Positions 13,386-16,735 of a DNA stretch of 16,735 bases are shown piece by piece. The translations under genes were made by a program, and so were the position numbers. The notes beneath the pieces were generated by a model, which made no database searches, had not been told where the DNA came from, and saw only the letters and a program-made list of their open reading frames with translations. The stretch lies in the NCBI GenBank assembly GCA_900754515.1, contig CAAEDD010000054.1, positions 1 to 16,735 on the forward strand, in the 5' to 3' direction. The stretch's first letter is position 1, and every line of letters begins with the position of its first letter. Source of the DNA: an uncultured Oscillospiraceae bacterium. GTDB taxonomy: Bacteria > Bacillota > Clostridia > Oscillospirales > Oscillospiraceae.

Positions 13386-14516
13386 ATGAAAAAACTGGTA
13401 AACTTTATAAAGAGGGATCACCCTTATGTATATCTTACCGGCGCTGTACTCGGCGCTCTGGGAATTAAAATGGCGTCGATGCAGCCATCGCAGCTGAGCT
13501 TTATGGGCAGCTCTCCGGCTATCTACATCCTTGCCGGTATCTGTGGACTTTTTATCCTCATGGCCTTTGCGGCCCTGGCGGTGAAACTCAGCCACTGGAA
13601 GAACTTCTCCGCCACGGCCTTTAAAAGCCCGGCCATGCTGAAGGTTTCACGGTATTTCTCTTATGTGCTCTGCGCTGCGGTACTGCTGCTGTTCATCGAC
13701 CGGCCCCTTATGAGCTTTGCCGCCATGGTAAACAGCAGCACTTCCGCCGACAGCATGCCCGACGGCTTCGTACCTTCCATGCTATACCTGCTCCATAACG
13801 GCGCCACTTTCTTCAGAATGGGCATATGGACTACGGTTCGCATCGCCCTGCTGGGTACGCTTATCGCCTTTGTGCTGGCCCTGTTCATGGTGACGCTGCG
13901 TATACAGAAGCCGGATCGCCAGGATAACGATCTGGTGCGTTTCCTCAAATACATAGGCCGCAGCTTTGCCAGCATTTACATTACCATTATTCGCGGAACA
14001 CCGATGATGGTTCAGGCCCTTATTTTCTACTATGCGGGCTTCGGCATCTTTAAAGGCACCGGCATGAGCGTCACGGAGATAAACCAGGTGTGGAGCTTCT
14101 TCATCTCCGGCCTGATCACCGTGTCCCTTAACTCCACCGCCTATCTGGCAGAGGTGCTTAGAGGCGGAATAGAGTCCATAGACCACGGTCAGACCGAGGC
14201 CGCCAGAAGCCTGGGCATGACCAACTGGCAGACCATGATAAAGGTGGTCTTTCCCCAGGCAGTGAAGAACAGCATCCCCGCCATAGGCAACGAGTTCATT
14301 ATAAACATCAAGGACTCTTCGGTGCTGTCGGTCATAGGCTGCATGGACCTGATGTACGCCACTACATCGGTCAGCGGCATCTACTTCAAGGCTCTTGAGA
14401 CCTATTGCATAGCTGCTGTATTCTATCTGATCATGACCTATTTCTCATCCCTGCTGATGAAGGCAATTTCCCGGAAGCTGGATACCAACGTGAAAGAATT
14501 GCCCAGCTCCAATTGA
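13386..14516 (+). CDS. Amino acid ABC transporter permease with extra N-terminal membrane domain
   Basis: Membrane subunit of the polar amino acid importer. The 376-residue protein has a normal His/Glu/Gln/Arg/opine-type permease core from about 140 to 365: [19 protein letters not shown] (first core helix), [10 protein letters not shown] (201-210), [20 protein letters not shown] (258-277), the cytoplasmic EAA loop that docks on the ATPase, and [17 protein letters not shown]. The family core is usually near 220 residues. Here about 140 residues are added in front, with three hydrophobic stretches (about 14-30, 45-68 and 88-112) and a Ser/Asp-rich linker. The start is fixed by GGAGG (13375-13379), 6 nt before ATG. 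Its stop overlaps the ribosome binding site of the ATPase gene. Only one permease gene is present, so a homodimer is expected. Confidence 0.92.
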   Translation: MKKLVNFIKRDHPYVYLTGAVLGALGIKMASMQPSQLSFMGSSPAIYILAGICGLFILMAFAALAVKLSHWKNFSATAFKSPAMLKVSRYFSYVLCAAVLLLFIDRPLMSFAAMVNSSTSADSMPDGFVPSMLYLLHNGATFFRMGIWTTVRIALLGTLIAFVLALFMVTLRIQKPDRQDNDLVRFLKYIGRSFASIYITIIRGTPMMVQALIFYYAGFGIFKGTGMSVTEINQVWSFFISGLITVSLNSTAYLAEVLRGGIESIDHGQTEAARSLGMTNWQTMIKVVFPQAVKNSIPAIGNEFIINIKDSSVLSVIGCMDLMYATTSVSGIYFKALETYCIAAVFYLIMTYFSSLLMKAISRKLDTNVKELPSSN

Positions 14517-14520
14517 GGTG
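14515..14520 (+). promoter_or_regulatory. Ribosome binding site that decides the ATPase start
   Basis: GAGGTG, overlapping the permease stop TGA (14514-14516), lies 6 nt before the ATG at 14527. A GTG in frame at 14518 is part of this site, so it is unlikely to be the start. Confidence 0.65.
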
Positions 14521-14526
14521 AAGTCT

Positions 14527-15267
14527 ATGGAACCGATAATTAAAATAGAAAAGCTTGAAAAATCCTTCGGTACGCTGAAGGTACTCAAGGGCATAGACCT
14601 GGAGGTCATGCCCGGAGAAGTGGTATGCATCATCGGCGCCTCCGGCTCCGGCAAGAGCACCCTGCTCCGCTGCATCAACCTGCTGGAATACGCCGATTCC
14701 GGACATATCTGGTTTGACGGAAAAGACCTGATGGATCTGAGTACCAACCTCAACGCACTCAGACAGCGCATAGGCATGGTGTTCCAAAGCTTCAACCTCT
14801 TCAATAACAAGAATGTACTGGATAACTGCACCATGGCCCCAATGACCGTAAAGAAGATAAGCCGCCGCCAGGCGGAGGAGACGGCCATAAAGCATCTGAA
14901 AGGTGTCGGCCTCGGAGACTTTATAAATGCCGACAGCCGCAAGCTCTCCGGCGGACAGAAGCAGCGGGTGGCTATAGCCAGAGCTTTGTGCATGGAGCCG
15001 GAGATTATGCTCTTTGATGAACCCACCAGCGCCCTTGACCCGGAGATCGTTGGCGAGGTGCTGGATGTTATGAAAAAGCTGGCCGCCCAGGGCATGACCA
15101 TGATAGTGGTCACCCATGAAATGGCTTTTGCCAGGGAAGTGAGCGACCGGGTGGTATTTATGGATAACGGCGTCATTCTGGAACAGGGCAGCCCCAAGGA
15201 GGTCTTCGGCAATCCCAAGGAGACCCGGACCAGAGAATTCCTCAGCCGTTATCTGGAGGACAAATGA
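14527..15267 (+). CDS. Amino acid ABC transporter ATP-binding protein
   Basis: Cytoplasmic ATPase that drives the importer. The 246-residue protein shows Walker [10 protein letters not shown] (37-45), Q-loop Gln87 (FQSFNLF), signature LSGGQ (140-144), Walker B IMLFDE (160-165), D-loop SALD (168-171) and H-loop His197 (VTHEM). It closely follows the GlnQ/HisP type of polar amino acid ATPases in length and motif wording. It starts 10 nt after the permease stop and ends in an ATGA overlap with the M20 peptidase gene. This implies translational coupling of all three. Specificity comes from the binding protein, not from this subunit. Confidence 0.95.
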   Translation: MEPIIKIEKLEKSFGTLKVLKGIDLEVMPGEVVCIIGASGSGKSTLLRCINLLEYADSGHIWFDGKDLMDLSTNLNALRQRIGMVFQSFNLFNNKNVLDNCTMAPMTVKKISRRQAEETAIKHLKGVGLGDFINADSRKLSGGQKQRVAIARALCMEPEIMLFDEPTSALDPEIVGEVLDVMKKLAAQGMTMIVVTHEMAFAREVSDRVVFMDNGVILEQGSPKEVFGNPKETRTREFLSRYLEDK

Positions 15268-16664
15268 CCGACTATCAGAGATTCTATAGAAACGAGGAAG
15301 ACTATCCTCTTCTGGACGGGGAAGGTGCCTGCCGACGGCTCTCCGCCGCTATTACCTGCCGCACCGTAAACGGCACTCCCGGCTGCGATGAAGAATTCGC
15401 AAAGCTCCGGCAGCTGGTGCACGATTCCTACCCAACTGTCTCTGCTGCTGCCGTCACCGAAATTGTGGGACGCAGCCTCCTCATTCATATAGAGGGCAGA
15501 GATAAGAACCTGAAGCCGGTGCTGTTTATGTCTCACATGGACGTAGTCGGTGTGGAAGCCGGTACCGAGAAAGACTGGACTTATCCTCCTTTTTCCGGAG
15601 AGATAGCCCAGGGCTATATCTGGGGCCGTGGGGCCCTGGATATAAAGTGCCAGGTCTTTGGCGTGCTGGAGGCTGCGGAATATCTTCTGAGCCGGGGCTG
15701 CCGTCCTGAGCGGGATGTATATCTGGCCTTCGGGGAGGACGAGGAGACCTTTAACACCGGGGCCTTGGCTATGGCAAAACTGCTGGAGAGCCGGGGAGTC
15801 CAGCTGGAATTCCTGCTGGACGAGGGCGGCGGCAGCATAGAGTCCGGCGCTGTCTACTGTGCCCCGGGCGTCAACGTCTGCCAGATACATCTGGCGGAAA
15901 AGGGCTATGCCGACCTGAGCCTCACTGCTAAGGGTAAGGGAGGCCATTCCAGCAATCCCTTTGGCGGAAGTTCCCTGGAGCATATCTCCCGGGCCATAAC
16001 CGCCGTTTGCGACAGCGCCCAGGAAGCTGAAATGCCGAAAGCTTTGGAGCAGTGCCTGAAAGCTATTGCACCTTATGTGACGGAGGAGCCTCTAAAGAGC
16101 CTTGTGGAGGATATCCCCGGCAACGCCGCAGCCATTATGGAATACTGCGCTTCTGTCCGTGAGCTTTTCCCGCTGACTGCCACAACCATAGCTCCCACTA
16201 TGATCTCCGGCGGAAGTCCAGCCTGTAACGTTTTGCCCCAGGATATCAAAGCCAACATCAATTTCCGTCTAATTCCCGGTGACAGCGTGGAAGAACTGAA
16301 GCGGCGCTGCTTTGCTGCACTGGAAGGCATGCCTGTGAAAGCAAAATTCGACCAGGCAAATGACCCGTCCCGCCTCTCCGCTGCCTCCGGCTACGGTTAT
16401 GAAAAGCTTCTGGAGGCCATGAACTACTATTATAATGATGTGGTGTTCATACCCTCCATCAGCGCCGGGGCCACCGATGCAAGACAGTATGAGAATATCT
16501 GTCCCGCCTGCCTGAGATGCGCTCCCTTCCTCAGCGAGGCCGCCGAGACTGCCGGCCTGGTTCACGGTACCAACGAGCGTATTTCCCGGCGAAGCTATAT
16601 CCAGGGCATCAGAGTGCTGATACGTATAATGGAAAATTCCTGCGGATTCTGCACCACAGCATGA
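15264..16664 (+). CDS. M20-family metallopeptidase, carboxypeptidase S/PM20D1-like
   Basis: Cytoplasmic (no signal peptide) 466-residue zinc peptidase. All M20 residues are visible: SHMDVV with metal His91 and Asp93, GRGALDIK with bridging Asp126, FGEDEE with base Glu160 and metal Glu161, LLDEGGG with Asp186, GHSS with His228 in the lid/dimer domain (about 212-330), and VHGTNE with metal His434. The wording [20 protein letters not shown] resembles carboxypeptidase S and PM20D1-type proteins, which release a C-terminal residue from small peptides or hydrolyse N-acyl amino acids; desuccinylase or PepV-type activity is less likely. GGAGG (15255-15259) lies 4 nt before the ATG, which overlaps the ATPase stop (ATGA). 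Its place under a lysine riboswitch suggests it supplies lysine from imported or internal peptides or conjugates; this is inference. Confidence 0.88.
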   Translation: MTDYQRFYRNEEDYPLLDGEGACRRLSAAITCRTVNGTPGCDEEFAKLRQLVHDSYPTVSAAAVTEIVGRSLLIHIEGRDKNLKPVLFMSHMDVVGVEAGTEKDWTYPPFSGEIAQGYIWGRGALDIKCQVFGVLEAAEYLLSRGCRPERDVYLAFGEDEETFNTGALAMAKLLESRGVQLEFLLDEGGGSIESGAVYCAPGVNVCQIHLAEKGYADLSLTAKGKGGHSSNPFGGSSLEHISRAITAVCDSAQEAEMPKALEQCLKAIAPYVTEEPLKSLVEDIPGNAAAIMEYCASVRELFPLTATTIAPTMISGGSPACNVLPQDIKANINFRLIPGDSVEELKRRCFAALEGMPVKAKFDQANDPSRLSAASGYGYEKLLEAMNYYYNDVVFIPSISAGATDARQYENICPACLRCAPFLSEAAETAGLVHGTNERISRRSYIQGIRVLIRIMENSCGFCTTA

Positions 16665-16681
16665 AAAGAATTATGTAAACT

Positions 16682-16720
16682 ACGGCTCCCTGATACTGGT
16701 ATCAGGGAGCCGTTTGTTCA
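16682..16720 (+). terminator. Terminator-like hairpin after the lysine operon
   Basis: A perfect 14-bp stem (16682-16695 with 16700-16713) closes a CTGG loop 17 nt after the M20 stop codon. The tail reads TTTGTTCATTT, less pure than a standard T-run but U-rich. It most likely ends the operon transcript. Confidence 0.8.
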
Positions 16721-16735
16721 TTTACTAATTGAGAA

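Overview
The window looks like chromosomal DNA of a gut-type Clostridia bacterium (Firmicutes, Oscillospiraceae/Ruminococcaceae-like). The pointers are AGGAGG-type ribosome binding sites, an LPXTG-variant (SPQTG) cell-wall anchor, a clostridial GlgB/GlgA/amylase cluster, KtrAB potassium uptake and a lysine riboswitch. The genus is not determinable from this sequence. Nothing indicates phage or plasmid; the only mobile DNA is a dead IS3-family relic.

Layout. 1-499: AT-rich leader with an extended -10 promoter. 500-2881 (+): secreted, repeat-rich, sortase-anchored surface protein, closed by a strong terminator (2926-2958). 3041-8969 (+): three-gene alpha-glucan operon, namely branching enzyme glgB, glycogen synthase glgA and a GH13 alpha-glucan hydrolase with an unexplained N-terminal region of about 150 residues. 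8992-9560: decayed IS3/IS150-type element that opens with a near-perfect 51-nt hairpin. 9652-11885 (-): potassium uptake genes ktrA (trkA) and ktrB (trkH), with a 245-bp spacer holding an inverted repeat. 12067-16715 (+): promoter, lysine riboswitch (12143-12312), intrinsic terminator (12361-12396), then substrate-binding lipoprotein, permease, ATPase and an M20 metallopeptidase, ending in a 14-bp hairpin.

How the genes work together. The glg operon builds branched alpha-1,4/1,6 glucan (GlgA elongates, GlgB branches) and the third enzyme probably trims or recycles it. KtrA/KtrB form a gated potassium channel. The riboswitch gives the polar amino acid ABC transporter a likely substrate, lysine: when intracellular lysine is high, the leader should terminate and shut off import. 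The co-transcribed M20 peptidase, overlapping the ATPase gene by an ATGA junction, would release amino acids (plausibly lysine) from peptides or N-acyl conjugates in the cytoplasm.

The points most worth a second look are the lysine-riboswitch/ABC/M20 operon, the uncharacterised N-terminus of the amylase, the extra membrane domain of the permease, and the ktrB-ktrA spacer. I do not see a clear anti-phage system, CRISPR array, biosynthetic cluster or tRNA/rRNA gene here.
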